Source: Paraburkholderia youngii (lineage in GTDB: Bacteria > Pseudomonadota > Gammaproteobacteria > Burkholderiales > Burkholderiaceae). Taken from it: 64,000 nucleotides of DNA. Of the stretch, positions 38,462 to 47,274 are shown piece by piece. Each line of letters begins with the position of its first letter. Position 1 is the stretch's first letter. The translations under genes were made by a program, and so were the position numbers. The notes beneath the pieces are model-generated. The model did no database searches, was not told the DNA's origin, and was given only the letters and a program-made list of their open reading frames with translations. The DNA lies in the NCBI RefSeq assembly GCF_013366925.1, contig NZ_JAALDK010000001.1, positions 744,001 through 808,000 on the forward strand. The letters run 5' to 3'.

Positions 38462-39172
38462 ATGTTGAAAGTCGACTCAGTCAAAGTGTCCTACGGCGCA
38501 ATCGAAGCGGTGAAAGGCGTGAGCCTTGAAGTGCGCGAAGGCGAGGTTGTGACAATCATCGGCGCGAACGGCGCGGGCAAGAGCAGCCTGCTCAAGAGCA
38601 TTGCCGGTTTGCAATCGGTCTCGTCTGGCCGAATCAGCGTGGGCGGCAGGGACTGCACGCAGTTGCCGGCGCATATGCGGTTGGGCTTGGGCATTGCGCT
38701 GTCGCCCGAAGGTCGGGGCGTCTTTCCCGACCAGACCGTCAGGGAGAACTTGCTGCTCGGCGCGTATTCGCGCAAGCAGACGGCAACCGCAACGGAGGCC
38801 GCAATCGAACGTGAGTTCGACCGCTTTCCGCGCCTTCGCGAGCGGCAGAACCAATTGTCGGGAACGCTATCCGGCGGCGAGCAGCAGATGCTCGCGATCT
38901 CGCGCGCGTTGATGAGTCAGCCTCGCCTGCTTCTCTTGGACGAGCCGTCGCTTGGACTCGCTCCATTGGTCATACGCGACATTTTTCAGGCGATTCGCAG
39001 CCTCCGCGAGGACGGACTGACGATTCTGCTCGTCGAGCAGATGGCAAAGCAAGCGCTTGGCGTCGCAGACCGCGCGTATGTACTCGAGGTGGGCAATATC
39101 ACATTGGAGGGTTCCGGATGCGATCTACTCCACGACCCGAAGGTCAAGGCTGCCTATCTTGGCGCCCATTGA
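38462..39172 (+). CDS. ABC importer ATPase, LivF type
   Basis: 236 residues with Walker A GANGAGKSS (about 34-42), signature LSGGEQQMLAISRAL, Walker B LLLLDEPSLGLAP and a switch His replaced by Gln (LLVEQMAKQAL), as in most LivF proteins. I choose the ATG at 38462 behind AAAGGAGG; the earlier ATG at 38447 overlaps the previous stop and would add five residues. It completes the heterodimeric ATPase of the importer. Confidence 0.92.
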   Translation: MLKVDSVKVSYGAIEAVKGVSLEVREGEVVTIIGANGAGKSSLLKSIAGLQSVSSGRISVGGRDCTQLPAHMRLGLGIALSPEGRGVFPDQTVRENLLLGAYSRKQTATATEAAIEREFDRFPRLRERQNQLSGTLSGGEQQMLAISRALMSQPRLLLLDEPSLGLAPLVIRDIFQAIRSLREDGLTILLVEQMAKQALGVADRAYVLEVGNITLEGSGCDLLHDPKVKAAYLGAH

Positions 39173-39215
39173 ATGCGCTGATCACATGGATTGATGTCAG
39201 AAAACTGGAGGATCG

Positions 39216-39905
39216 ATGAACATCGTGAGGATGGGATTGATAGCGAAGAAGCCCGAATGGTCGGGCGACGAATTCCGCAAGCATTGGCTCGGCCATCATG
39301 GGCCGCTGGTGAGAAATGCCCCAGGGCTCAGTCAGTATAGGCAGAACCATATCGTGGACCGCGTCCAACGCGGTATCGACTTTACGCGAGACCCCTTGGA
39401 GTATGACGGTTTCTCCCAACTCTGGATTGCCGACGCGCAAAAGCCGTTCGGCGAAGGCGAGTTGCCGCAGAAGATCATTGCCGACGAAAACTACTTTCTG
39501 GGTCGGCTCAACATTCTGACGGTCAAGCAGACGACTGTCGTAGATGTGCCGTCGGACGAACAGCGCGCTCGGCTGAAAAAACGCATGTCGTTGATTCGTC
39601 GCCGCCCCGACCTGTCGGAACAGGAGTTCCTGAACGAGTGGCGAGTTCACGCGGAGTTGGTTCGTGAGATGCCGGGCGTCAAGGGTTATCGGCAGAACGC
39701 AGTGATCCAGCGAGAAGTACAGAAGGGAACAGCTTGCGCGTATAACGAATTGCCAATCGACGGTGTAGTGGAGTTCTGGTTTGAAAGCACCGACACCCTG
39801 CAGGAGGCTTTCGCTTCCGCGGCTGGCGTGAAAACCATGGATCACGCGAAGACGTTCCTTGCGGGCATTACCGCGTTCCTGGTCGAGGAACATCGCATCA
39901 TCTGA
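39216..39905 (+). CDS. EthD-domain protein 3 (tandem repeat)
   Basis: 229 residues, two EthD-like units: the first with LIAKKPEWSGDEFRKHWLG and HHGPLV, the second with MSLIRRRPDLSEQEFLNEWR and HAELV. GGAGG precedes the ATG at 39216, 43 bp after livF, so it is probably the last gene of the importer operon. Linkage with an uptake system argues for an early catabolic step, for example isomerisation or ring hydration, on the imported compound. Reaction unknown. Confidence 0.85.
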   Translation: MNIVRMGLIAKKPEWSGDEFRKHWLGHHGPLVRNAPGLSQYRQNHIVDRVQRGIDFTRDPLEYDGFSQLWIADAQKPFGEGELPQKIIADENYFLGRLNILTVKQTTVVDVPSDEQRARLKKRMSLIRRRPDLSEQEFLNEWRVHAELVREMPGVKGYRQNAVIQREVQKGTACAYNELPIDGVVEFWFESTDTLQEAFASAAGVKTMDHAKTFLAGITAFLVEEHRII

Positions 39906-41397
39906 TCGTGCAGACGTTCAAGATACAGATGTCGCGGGGCGGAGTTGATGAGGGGCCGTCGCGACTATCTGATTTCATGAAGCTGGTTATCCCATCAGTC
40001 ATGAAACGCTGAGTAAAAGTTATTCAAATAATTCATATACGCAGTAAAGGAGATCCTATGAAGCGACTGTCCGTGTGTTGCGCGCTGTTTGCACTTCCAG
40101 TAATTGCCAACGCACAAAGTAGCGTTACTCTGTATGGCGTTCTCGATGAAGGGCTGATGTACACCAGCAACGTTGCCGGAGGGAAGAAGGTTTCGCTGGA
40201 CTCATTGTCGGGTCTCTTTGGCAGCCGATGGGGTTTTACCGGCGTCGAGGACCTGGGCGGTAATCTTCAGGCCATCTTCACGCTGGAATCGGGTGTGAAC
40301 CTGAATAACGGTCAATTTGGGCAAGGGGGGACGGCGTTCGGGCGTCAAGCCTTCGTTGGACTGAAGAGCGCACAATTTGGTTCGCTGACGTTCGGCCGCC
40401 AATATGACATGGTGTTCTATTTCCCAGAGCCTCTGACAGCGGGTAGCCTGGTAGGTGGTCCCGTTGGGATGCATCCGGGTGACGTTGATAATGCGGCAAA
40501 TACGGTGCGATTGAATAACGCAGTCCGCTATATGAGCCCAGTCCGCGGAGGATTTTCCTTTGGTGGTGAATATAGCCTCGGTGGTGTGGCAGGGAACTTT
40601 ACCGCGAACAGCGGTTATTCGGTTGGCGCCGGCTATTCCGGTGGGCCTCTGAAGGTCGGGGCGGCATTTGAATACTTCAAGAATCCAACGGCGACCCCCG
40701 GTAATGGGTTCTTCACGGCATACGCCAACGGCGCATCTCCACTCGCATATTCATTGAATAAGGCCTATGTGCCAGCGCAGGCATACCAGGTGGCGATCGT
40801 TGCTGCAAACTATGCAGTGGGGGCCGCGACTTTCGCAGCGTCGTACTCGAACGTGCAGTATGCAAATCTTGGAGCCGCATTCCACAACGGTACGGCAATA
40901 TTCAACAACGTCGACGTTGGCGTCTCATATCAGTTCACCCCTGCCTTCACTACTGGGATTGCATACGACTACCTGACGTCAAATGGTGTGACTACTGCAA
41001 GCGGTACGACGGTGGGGAAACAGCACTATCATCAAGTCTCTCTCGTGTCGGATTACCTTCTCTCAAAAAGGACGGATGTGTATGTCGGCGCCGGATGGCA
41101 ACACGCGTCGGGTACCTCGTCGCTCGGTACACCGGCGGTAGCCAATATCGATAATCTGGGCGATTCTTCCAACCATCAGCAGCTGTTGTTCCGATTGGGG
41201 ATGCGGCACAGGTTCTAAGGGTCCCTTTCTGGCGCATTGCTATGACGCGTGCCGGCGGGCACTCGCCGCGCACGGATCACCAATTCTTCGCCGCCCCGCA
41301 TCGTCGGTCGATAGAGCAAAAACGCCTGACCGGCGGTTCTCTTTGTAGCTCACACGTTGACCAGCGCCTGCGAAGCCTGAGCGCCGTAGAGCGCAAA
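39905..41397 (+). repeat. Direct repeat copy A carrying the porin
   Basis: About 1.49 kb alignable with 58562-60052. The core (from about 39992 to 41345) is nearly identical; the outer flanks are more diverged. It includes the porin, its leader and about 180 bp downstream. The two copies are in the same orientation with 18,658 bp between equivalent bases. Confidence 0.9.
40058..41218 (+). CDS. Outer-membrane porin, copy A
   Basis: 386-residue 16-stranded general porin of the betaproteobacterial OmpC/Bcsp type: signal peptide (cut at ANA-QSS, residue 20), the opening SSVTLYGVLDEGLMYTSNVA, the loop-3 type GRQYDMVFYF region and the C-terminal Phe (MRHRF) needed for assembly. AAAGGAGA precedes the ATG. 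The protein is identical to copy B at 58716, while the genes differ by about six third-position changes. A half-site (ATATACGC) lies just before the start. It would let small acids into the periplasm for the ABC importer just upstream. Confidence 0.93.
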   Translation: MKRLSVCCALFALPVIANAQSSVTLYGVLDEGLMYTSNVAGGKKVSLDSLSGLFGSRWGFTGVEDLGGNLQAIFTLESGVNLNNGQFGQGGTAFGRQAFVGLKSAQFGSLTFGRQYDMVFYFPEPLTAGSLVGGPVGMHPGDVDNAANTVRLNNAVRYMSPVRGGFSFGGEYSLGGVAGNFTANSGYSVGAGYSGGPLKVGAAFEYFKNPTATPGNGFFTAYANGASPLAYSLNKAYVPAQAYQVAIVAANYAVGAATFAASYSNVQYANLGAAFHNGTAIFNNVDVGVSYQFTPAFTTGIAYDYLTSNGVTTASGTTVGKQHYHQVSLVSDYLLSKRTDVYVGAGWQHASGTSSLGTPAVANIDNLGDSSNHQQLLFRLGMRHRF

Positions 41398-41419
41398 GGC
41401 GATGCCGGGTTGGTAAAGG

Positions 41420-42529
41420 TTAGGTTGAAGTGCTGTGGTCGAAGACCGGGTAATCCGTGTAGCCTTTGGGGCCGCCACCATAGAAATTTGATCGATCGAT
41501 AGGCGCCAGCGCGAGGCCGTTGGCTAGCCGCTGGACGAGATCAGGGTTCGAAATGAACGGCCTGCCGAATGCGATGAGGTCCGCCACCCCGGAACTGATC
41601 ATTTGATCCCCCCTATGCAGGTCGAAGCCGCCCGCAAGAACGATAGTTCCCGGATAAAGGTCGCGCCACTTGCGCAGAAAGTTTGCACTGAGCGCCGGTG
41701 GGCCGAACGGGTGCTGATCGTTCAAATGCACATACGCGAGCTTGCGAGCCGCCAGCTGCGCCGCGAGCGTCAGCCACGTCTCCTTTTCGCCCGCGTAGGC
41801 CTGCATGTCGTGGATCCGGCCAAACGGAGACAGGCGCAACCCCGTCTTCGCGGCGCCGATTGCGTCGGCTACCGCGTCGATGGTTTCGAGGACAAAGCGC
41901 AAGCGGTTCTCGATCCTGACGCCACCGTAACGATCAACTCTGGTGTTAAGGGCACCATTCAGGAATTGCTCGAGTAGATATCCATTCGCGCCGTGGATCT
42001 CTACGCCGTCGAAGCCCGCTGCAATCGCATTGGTTGCGGCGCGAACGAAGTCCTTGACGACGCGGGAGATCTCGAACGTCGTGAGTGCTCGCGGGCGGCT
42101 TACATGCACCGTTGCCGGCGATCCGGCGGCGTCATACGCGCGGGCCGTGCTGCCGACTGCTGGCCGGTCGACCGAAGAAACTGGACTTTCCGCGTTGGTC
42201 TGCAGAGTCGTGTGCGATATCCGTCCAACGTGCCAAAGTTGAATGAAGATGCGGCCGCCTTCCTCATGCACAGCGCGCGTGACCTTCGCCCATCCTTCGA
42301 CCTGTTCGGGGGTATGAATACCCGGCGTCAACAGGTATCCACGTCCTTCAACGGAAATCTGCGAGCCTTCCGTAACGATCAATCCTGCGCCAGCGCGCTG
42401 CCGGTAATAAAGAGCGGTTTCGCTGTCAGCGACACCGTTCGCCGCACGCGAGCGCGTCATGGGCGCCATGACCACGCGATTGCGGAGACTCAGCCCTGAC
42501 AGATCGTAACCGTCGAAAAGTCTGCTCAT
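41420..42529 (-). CDS. Old Yellow Enzyme-type NADH:flavin oxidoreductase
   Basis: 369 residues, FMN-binding TIM barrel of the NemA/OYE class. Visible: RNRVVMAPMTRSRA near the N-terminus, FIQLWHVGRISH, VEIHGANGYLLEQFLNGALN and the phosphate-binding AFGRPFISNPDLV. Such enzymes reduce activated C=C bonds of enones, nitro-esters and maleimides. The ATG at 42529 is preferred because the family begins with MSRLFDGYDLSGLSLRNRVV; the ribosome site is weak. It lies 82 bp after the LLM gene on the same strand, likely one operon controlled by the divergent LysR at 43690. Confidence 0.9.
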   Translation of the reverse strand: MSRLFDGYDLSGLSLRNRVVMAPMTRSRAANGVADSETALYYRQRAGAGLIVTEGSQISVEGRGYLLTPGIHTPEQVEGWAKVTRAVHEEGGRIFIQLWHVGRISHTTLQTNAESPVSSVDRPAVGSTARAYDAAGSPATVHVSRPRALTTFEISRVVKDFVRAATNAIAAGFDGVEIHGANGYLLEQFLNGALNTRVDRYGGVRIENRLRFVLETIDAVADAIGAAKTGLRLSPFGRIHDMQAYAGEKETWLTLAAQLAARKLAYVHLNDQHPFGPPALSANFLRKWRDLYPGTIVLAGGFDLHRGDQMISSGVADLIAFGRPFISNPDLVQRLANGLALAPIDRSNFYGGGPKGYTDYPVFDHSTST

Positions 42530-42611
42530 GGTTGTTCGCCTGGAGTGAGGTATCTGACGCGCAACGCCAACGCGGATCGCACCGCTGTCGCGTACATCGC
42601 TGCGCCTGTGT

Positions 42612-43601
42612 TCAGTGAGAAGGGAAGTGGGGAAGAACTTCACTAGCGAGTTCGTCCATCAGCTCCGCATAGGGGCGCCGGCTGACCTTCGGATTGAGTG
42701 CGATGTGGTTGACGCCTGCGGCCTGCGCATCGCGAAGGAAGTAGGCGAGGCTTCTGCTGCCTGCGCGAAAGCCGCCTCGCGTCCGGATGAGCGGCTCATC
42801 GCGATCTTCAACCAGGTCGAGAAAGCCACCGATGCCGAGCGGCTTGAATCGTTCCTCGCCGCAAGACTCGCTCACCTGATCGCGCCATTGCTTGGCGAAC
42901 GCGGGGAGTTGCTGCGGCACCGGCGAAGAGCCGATGAAGCCATCCATGTGCTCTGCGATGTATGCGAGGCTCTGTTGGGCACGACCGACGGCAATCGTCG
43001 GCAGCGCGCCGAAGGCTGGCTTGGGAATCAGCTCATGGGTTCCGCTAGAACTGCCGAAACGCGCCGAGGAAAAGCGGGGAAAATCTTTTTCGATGACGGT
43101 CTTGAAGACCTCGAAGGCGTCGCGAAAGCGCTCGCCGCGGGTGTCGAAATCAATACCGAACAATGGGTATTCGGCGGGACGGTCTCCCGAAGACAGGCCA
43201 ATCACGACCCGCCCACCCGAAAGCTGGTCGATCGACGCGACCTGCTTGGCAAGGATCATAGGCTCCCGCATGGGCAGAACGATCCCGGCCGTTCCCAGCG
43301 CGATGCGGCGCGTGAACGCCGCAAGGTAGGCCATGTACGGGATAGGGTCGAAGATCTGCGCCACGTCGCCGTATTGTGGGTCGTAGAAGGGCACGTCGCG
43401 CATCCAGAGCGCGGCGAACCCGAGTTCGTCTGCCTTTTGTGCCATCGCGACGTGGTCCCGCATCATCGGTGCGGGACGGTGAGGATGGGTTTCCAGCGGC
43501 AGGATCAGCCCAACGGTCAGCTTGCCGGGGGAGAAAAGCCGGGCATAGGCCGGCTGCGCAGCAAGTGCGCCGCTTAAGTCATGTTCCGTCAACGCATTCA
43601 T
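42612..43601 (-). CDS. LLM-class flavin-dependent oxidoreductase
   Basis: 329 residues of the luciferase-like monooxygenase fold (LTVGLILPLETHPHRPAPMM, then ELGFAALWMRDVPFYDP and LSGGRVVIGLSSGDRPAEY). Members use reduced flavin and O2 for oxygenation, or F420. GGAG precedes the ATG at 43601. It is divergent from a LysR gene 88 bp away. Together with the OYE it resembles a LysR-controlled electrophile or enone response unit; a tie to the ring pathway is not evident. Confidence 0.85.
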   Translation of the reverse strand: MNALTEHDLSGALAAQPAYARLFSPGKLTVGLILPLETHPHRPAPMMRDHVAMAQKADELGFAALWMRDVPFYDPQYGDVAQIFDPIPYMAYLAAFTRRIALGTAGIVLPMREPMILAKQVASIDQLSGGRVVIGLSSGDRPAEYPLFGIDFDTRGERFRDAFEVFKTVIEKDFPRFSSARFGSSSGTHELIPKPAFGALPTIAVGRAQQSLAYIAEHMDGFIGSSPVPQQLPAFAKQWRDQVSESCGEERFKPLGIGGFLDLVEDRDEPLIRTRGGFRAGSRSLAYFLRDAQAAGVNHIALNPKVSRRPYAELMDELASEVLPHFPSH

Positions 43602-43689
43602 GGTGTTCTCCAGTTACTTAATTGTAGATTTCATTCAACTAAGCTATTAAGCACTTAGAATTCCATTGACTTCATCCTATGGTTCTAAA

Positions 43690-44610
43690 ATGACGCTCAA
43701 AGATCGGTTTTCTGGTTTCAATGAATTCGTCCTTTCGGCGCAAGAGGGTAGCTTCACGGCGGCCGGCGCCAGGCTGGGACTGACCAGCAGCGCGGTGGGC
43801 AAAGCGGTTACGCGACTTGAAAGACGGCTGGCCACCAAGCTGGTACACCGCACCACGCGTCGCCTGACACTGACCAGCGAGGGCGAGGCATACCTTGCAA
43901 GCTGCCTGCGCGTGCTCAACGACCTTGAGGAAACTGAGAGTTATCTCACCACGGGGCGGCAGGAGCCGGTGGGCAAGGTCAGACTGGAATTGCCGGCGAC
44001 GTTCGGCCGCCGACACGTTTTGCCGGCATTGCTCGAACTCTCGAATCGCCATCCGCGTCTCGACCTTTCCGCGAACTTCAGCGAACGGCGCGCCGACCTG
44101 ATTGCAGAGGGCGTCGACGTGGCGGTTCGCATCGGAGAGCTCAGGGATGATTCCGATATCGCTGCGCGCAGGCTGGGCGAACAGCGATTGATCATCTGTG
44201 CGGCCAGCAGCTACCTCCAGCTGCACGGGGTACCGCAGACGAGAGAGGATCTGCTGAATCATGATTGCATCGTCGGTCTACGGAGAAGCGAACCTGCGCA
44301 ATGGCTGCTGAAGAATTTGCAGGACACTTTTGAGCCGACGGCAGTCAGGGTACGGTACGAGTTGGGCGACGGCGAGGCAATGCTGAATACTGCACTAGCT
44401 GGATGCGGACTTGCTCAGCTGCCAACCTGGCTTGTCGGCGAGCATTTGCGCAGCGGCGCGCTGGTTCAAGTATTGCAGCCGTGGTCTGGCGGCGAAATGC
44501 CAGTACACGTTATCTGGCCACGAACGAAATATATCCAGCCGCGGATTCGTGTGGTTATCGACGAGCTCGTGCGCCTGTCAGATCAACCGGGCTCCGGCTT
44601 CCGAGCTTGA
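43690..44610 (+). CDS. LysR-family regulator, CrgA-like
   Basis: 306 residues: HTH (FVLSAQEGSFTAAGARLGLT, then SSAVGKAVTRLERRL) and the periplasmic-binding-type effector domain. The CrgA/AaeR subgroup pattern (LVHRTTRRLTLTSEGEAYL) fits regulators of aldehyde or quinone responses. I choose the ATG at 43690 over a TTG at 43666. The divergent layout with LLM-OYE (88 bp gap) makes these its likely targets. Confidence 0.9.
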   Translation: MTLKDRFSGFNEFVLSAQEGSFTAAGARLGLTSSAVGKAVTRLERRLATKLVHRTTRRLTLTSEGEAYLASCLRVLNDLEETESYLTTGRQEPVGKVRLELPATFGRRHVLPALLELSNRHPRLDLSANFSERRADLIAEGVDVAVRIGELRDDSDIAARRLGEQRLIICAASSYLQLHGVPQTREDLLNHDCIVGLRRSEPAQWLLKNLQDTFEPTAVRVRYELGDGEAMLNTALAGCGLAQLPTWLVGEHLRSGALVQVLQPWSGGEMPVHVIWPRTKYIQPRIRVVIDELVRLSDQPGSGFRA

Positions 44611-44647
44611 GATAGCGACGCGTGATTGCCCCGACCGCACGCTGTTA

Positions 44648-45559
44648 TCAGGGGAAAATGACGTCTGGAATGGCACGCTCAAGTTGCTCGGCTCGCTCGT
44701 ACACAGCCTGCATGAACCGGCTTGCATTATGGGATGGCGGGGCAAAGCGTGAATAGACGAAGTTTGCTGTCAGTTCGATCTTTTCACGCAGCGGTCGAAT
44801 GGCGAGCGAACTCCCGGTAGTCGCGAAGTTATCGACGATGGTCACGCCCAATCCACCTTCGACGAGGGCCAGCGCCTGGTCTGAGCGCATTACGTCAATG
44901 GTTGACTTGAGGTCGACGCCTGCCTGCTGGCAAGCCTGCGCGATGACGGTTCCGAACGGGATGTCGCGCTTGAACAGCACGATCGGCTCAGTGACCAGAT
45001 CGGCGAGCGATATGCTCTCGCGCGCTGCGAGCCTGTGATGATTGGGCATTGCGCAGACCATATGCCCGTACATGAACGGCACGTTGTGGAGATGCTCGTG
45101 CGCGACCGGCATCGCGGAGATGGCGACCTCGGCCTCTTTGCTGAGCAGTTCCATCGGCATGTCGGCCATCAGCGTCGTCTTCCAGCTAACCGTCAAGTCC
45201 GGCAGTTCTTTCTTAAGTTCGACCAACGCAGGCGCGACAACGCTCATCGCAAGAGACGCGCTGCACGACACCCGCAGCAGGCTCGCGGGCCCGAGTGCAA
45301 GTGCATGCGCGAAATCATCGACACGCATGGCCGCCTGATAGACATGCTCGACTTCCCGGAAAAGCGAATGTGCTTCCGCGGTCGGTACGAGCCGGCCTTT
45401 GGTGCGCTCGAATAGCCGCAAGCCGAGTGTCGTCTCGATATGCGATACCAGCTTGCTGACGGCTGGCTGAGAGACGAACAGGAGCTTGGAAGCCGAGTTG
45501 ATCGACCCTGTAAGCATCACAGCGCGAAACACTTCCATGTGCCGAAGCTTGAAGCGCAT
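44648..45559 (-). CDS. LysR-family regulator of the adjacent SDR operon
   Basis: 303 residues. HTH: LRHMEVFRAVMLTGSINSAS, then KLLFVSQPAVSKLVSHIE; effector domain with RLVPTAEAHSLFREVEHVYQ. It converges with the LysR at 43690 (37 bp between stops) and is divergent from the SDR gene at 45678 with a 118-bp gap, the usual position for a regulator of that operon. Its closest family types (NocR/OccR-like) respond to small organic acids or amino acids. Confidence 0.9.
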   Translation of the reverse strand: MRFKLRHMEVFRAVMLTGSINSASKLLFVSQPAVSKLVSHIETTLGLRLFERTKGRLVPTAEAHSLFREVEHVYQAAMRVDDFAHALALGPASLLRVSCSASLAMSVVAPALVELKKELPDLTVSWKTTLMADMPMELLSKEAEVAISAMPVAHEHLHNVPFMYGHMVCAMPNHHRLAARESISLADLVTEPIVLFKRDIPFGTVIAQACQQAGVDLKSTIDVMRSDQALALVEGGLGVTIVDNFATTGSSLAIRPLREKIELTANFVYSRFAPPSHNASRFMQAVYERAEQLERAIPDVIFP

Positions 45560-45677
45560 CGGGTTTTCCCCAAATTAACCGAACGTTATAGGGTAAACGA
45601 ACTTCAGCATACGACAAAGTTCCGCTTTCTCCGTAGCATCGCGTCAAACCATCTGATTGAGCTTGGAGACGAGGAAC

Positions 45678-46421
45678 ATGAACCAACTTGACTTGCACGA
45701 TCGCGTCTGCGTGATCACTGGAGGCTCGGGCGCTATCGGCTATTCGATCGCCGAGCGGTTTGTAGCGTCGGGCGCGAAAGTCTCGCTGTGGGATATCGAC
45801 GGCGAGGCCGCTCAGGCAGCCGCCGAAAAGGTGGGTGCCGTGTCGTCGGCACAGGTCAACGTGTCCGATGCCGCGAGTATCGCGCACGCGGCCAAAGACG
45901 TGTACGAACGGTTGGGATCGATCGACGTGCTGATTAACGCGGCGGGCATTAACGGACCGATCGGCCCGGTCGACACCTATCCAATCGACGGTTGGCGGCA
46001 GGTGATCGAAGTCAATCTCACCGGCGTTTTCCTGTGCTGTCGCGAAGTGTTGCCGTATCTGCGTCGTGCGCGCCATGCACGCATCGTGAATCTGTCCTCG
46101 GTTGGCGGAAAGGAAGGCAACCCGAATCAAGGTGCGTATGGCGCCTCGAAAGCGGGGGTGATTGCACTGACCAAGTCGCTAGGAAAGGAACTGGCGAATA
46201 CCGATATCCGTGTGAATTGCGTGACGCCGGCCGCGATCGAATCGGAGATGCTGCGCAATATGACGGACGACGCGCGCAACTTCGTGCTCGCAAAGATTCC
46301 GCTTGGACGCGCGGGCCGACCGGACGAAGTTGCGTCGATGGTCGCGTGGCTCGCGACCGAGGACTGCTCGTTCTCGACCGGCGCCGCGTTCGATCTGACC
46401 GGCGGCCGCGCCACGTATTGA
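45678..46421 (+). CDS. Short-chain dehydrogenase/reductase
   Basis: 247 residues. Cofactor motif TGGSGAIGYSIAERF, then an Asp at the end of strand 2 (LWDIDGE) that favours NAD(H). Active site: Ser in VNLSSVGGKEG and Tyr-x-x-x-Lys in GAYGASKAGV. The ATG at 45678 has GAGGA upstream. It is first of a three-gene unit with a TIM-barrel protein (17 bp apart) and an MHS transporter. This layout suits oxidation of a polyol or hydroxy acid. Confidence 0.88.
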   Translation: MNQLDLHDRVCVITGGSGAIGYSIAERFVASGAKVSLWDIDGEAAQAAAEKVGAVSSAQVNVSDAASIAHAAKDVYERLGSIDVLINAAGINGPIGPVDTYPIDGWRQVIEVNLTGVFLCCREVLPYLRRARHARIVNLSSVGGKEGNPNQGAYGASKAGVIALTKSLGKELANTDIRVNCVTPAAIESEMLRNMTDDARNFVLAKIPLGRAGRPDEVASMVAWLATEDCSFSTGAAFDLTGGRATY

Positions 46422-46438
46422 CGGGCTGGCGCGTGCTC

Positions 46439-47236
46439 ATGAACCCCATTTCTCTTTCTCATCTCACGGTGCTGGATGTCGGCCCGCCTCATCTGATCGA
46501 ACTCGCGGCGCAAGCGGGTTTCCGCGCCGTAGGCCTTCGCCTGTGTGCGCCGATGCGCGGCGGCATCGCTTATCCATTGCGTGCAGGGTCGCCTGAGTTG
46601 CGCGAGACGCGGCGCCTGATGACGGAGCACGATGTCGTCGTGTCCGACATCGAGGTCGTGCGCATCGCAGCCGATACACGCCCCGGCGACTACGTGGCCA
46701 CGTTCGAAGCGGGCGCCGAACTCGGCGCGCGACGCGTCTGTATCAACATCGACGATGCCGAGCGTGCGCGTGTGATCGACCGCCTGGGCGCGTTGTGCGA
46801 TCTGGCGAGTCCGTTTGGCCTGGCGCTCGACGTCGAGTTCATGATCTGGCGACCCGTCGCGCGGCTCGCAGATGCGGTGAGCGTCGTCAGCGAAGTCGGC
46901 CGGCGCAACGCCTTTGTGCTCATCGATGCGCTACATCTGATTCGCTCCGGCGGCACGGTTGCCGAGGTCGCGGCGGTTGATTCCGCGGTGATCGGCAGCG
47001 TGCAGCTTTGCGATGCACCCCTTGCTTCTCCGCCGTCCTCGGGCATCGTCGATGAAGCCCGCGGCAACCGGTTGTTGCCGGGCGAGGGCGAGTTGCCTTT
47101 GCGCGAACTGTTAGCGGCGGTTCCGAAAGACGTGGCGCTAGCTGCGGAAGTGCCGCTAGCTCGCGAGACGAATCTCGCGCAGCGCGCACGCCTCGTAAGG
47201 CAGAGCATGGAGAACTTGTTCGCAGACAGACCGTAA
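46439..47236 (+). CDS. Sugar-phosphate isomerase/epimerase-like TIM-barrel protein
   Basis: 265 residues of the AP-endonuclease-2/xylose-isomerase-like TIM-barrel family: the opening LSHLTVLDVGPPHLIELAAQ, metal-ligand candidates Glu in LDVEFMIWRP and Asp/His in LIDALHLIRSG, then LPGEGELPLRELL. Relatives include epimerases, inosose dehydratase and 3-dehydroshikimate dehydratase. The ATG at 46439 lies 17 bp after the SDR. The reaction is unknown; with SDR and transporter it may process an imported cyclic polyol such as a quinate- or inositol-like compound. Confidence 0.78.
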   Translation: MNPISLSHLTVLDVGPPHLIELAAQAGFRAVGLRLCAPMRGGIAYPLRAGSPELRETRRLMTEHDVVVSDIEVVRIAADTRPGDYVATFEAGAELGARRVCINIDDAERARVIDRLGALCDLASPFGLALDVEFMIWRPVARLADAVSVVSEVGRRNAFVLIDALHLIRSGGTVAEVAAVDSAVIGSVQLCDAPLASPPSSGIVDEARGNRLLPGEGELPLRELLAAVPKDVALAAEVPLARETNLAQRARLVRQSMENLFADRP

Positions 47237-47274
47237 CGGCGAGCTGAAAACCCACATAAATACTGGAGACGGAA

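Noticed and set aside
42615..43577. Plus-strand open frame (320 codons) opposite the LLM gene
   Set aside because: Antisense to a gene with clear family motifs, divergent LysR and ribosome site.
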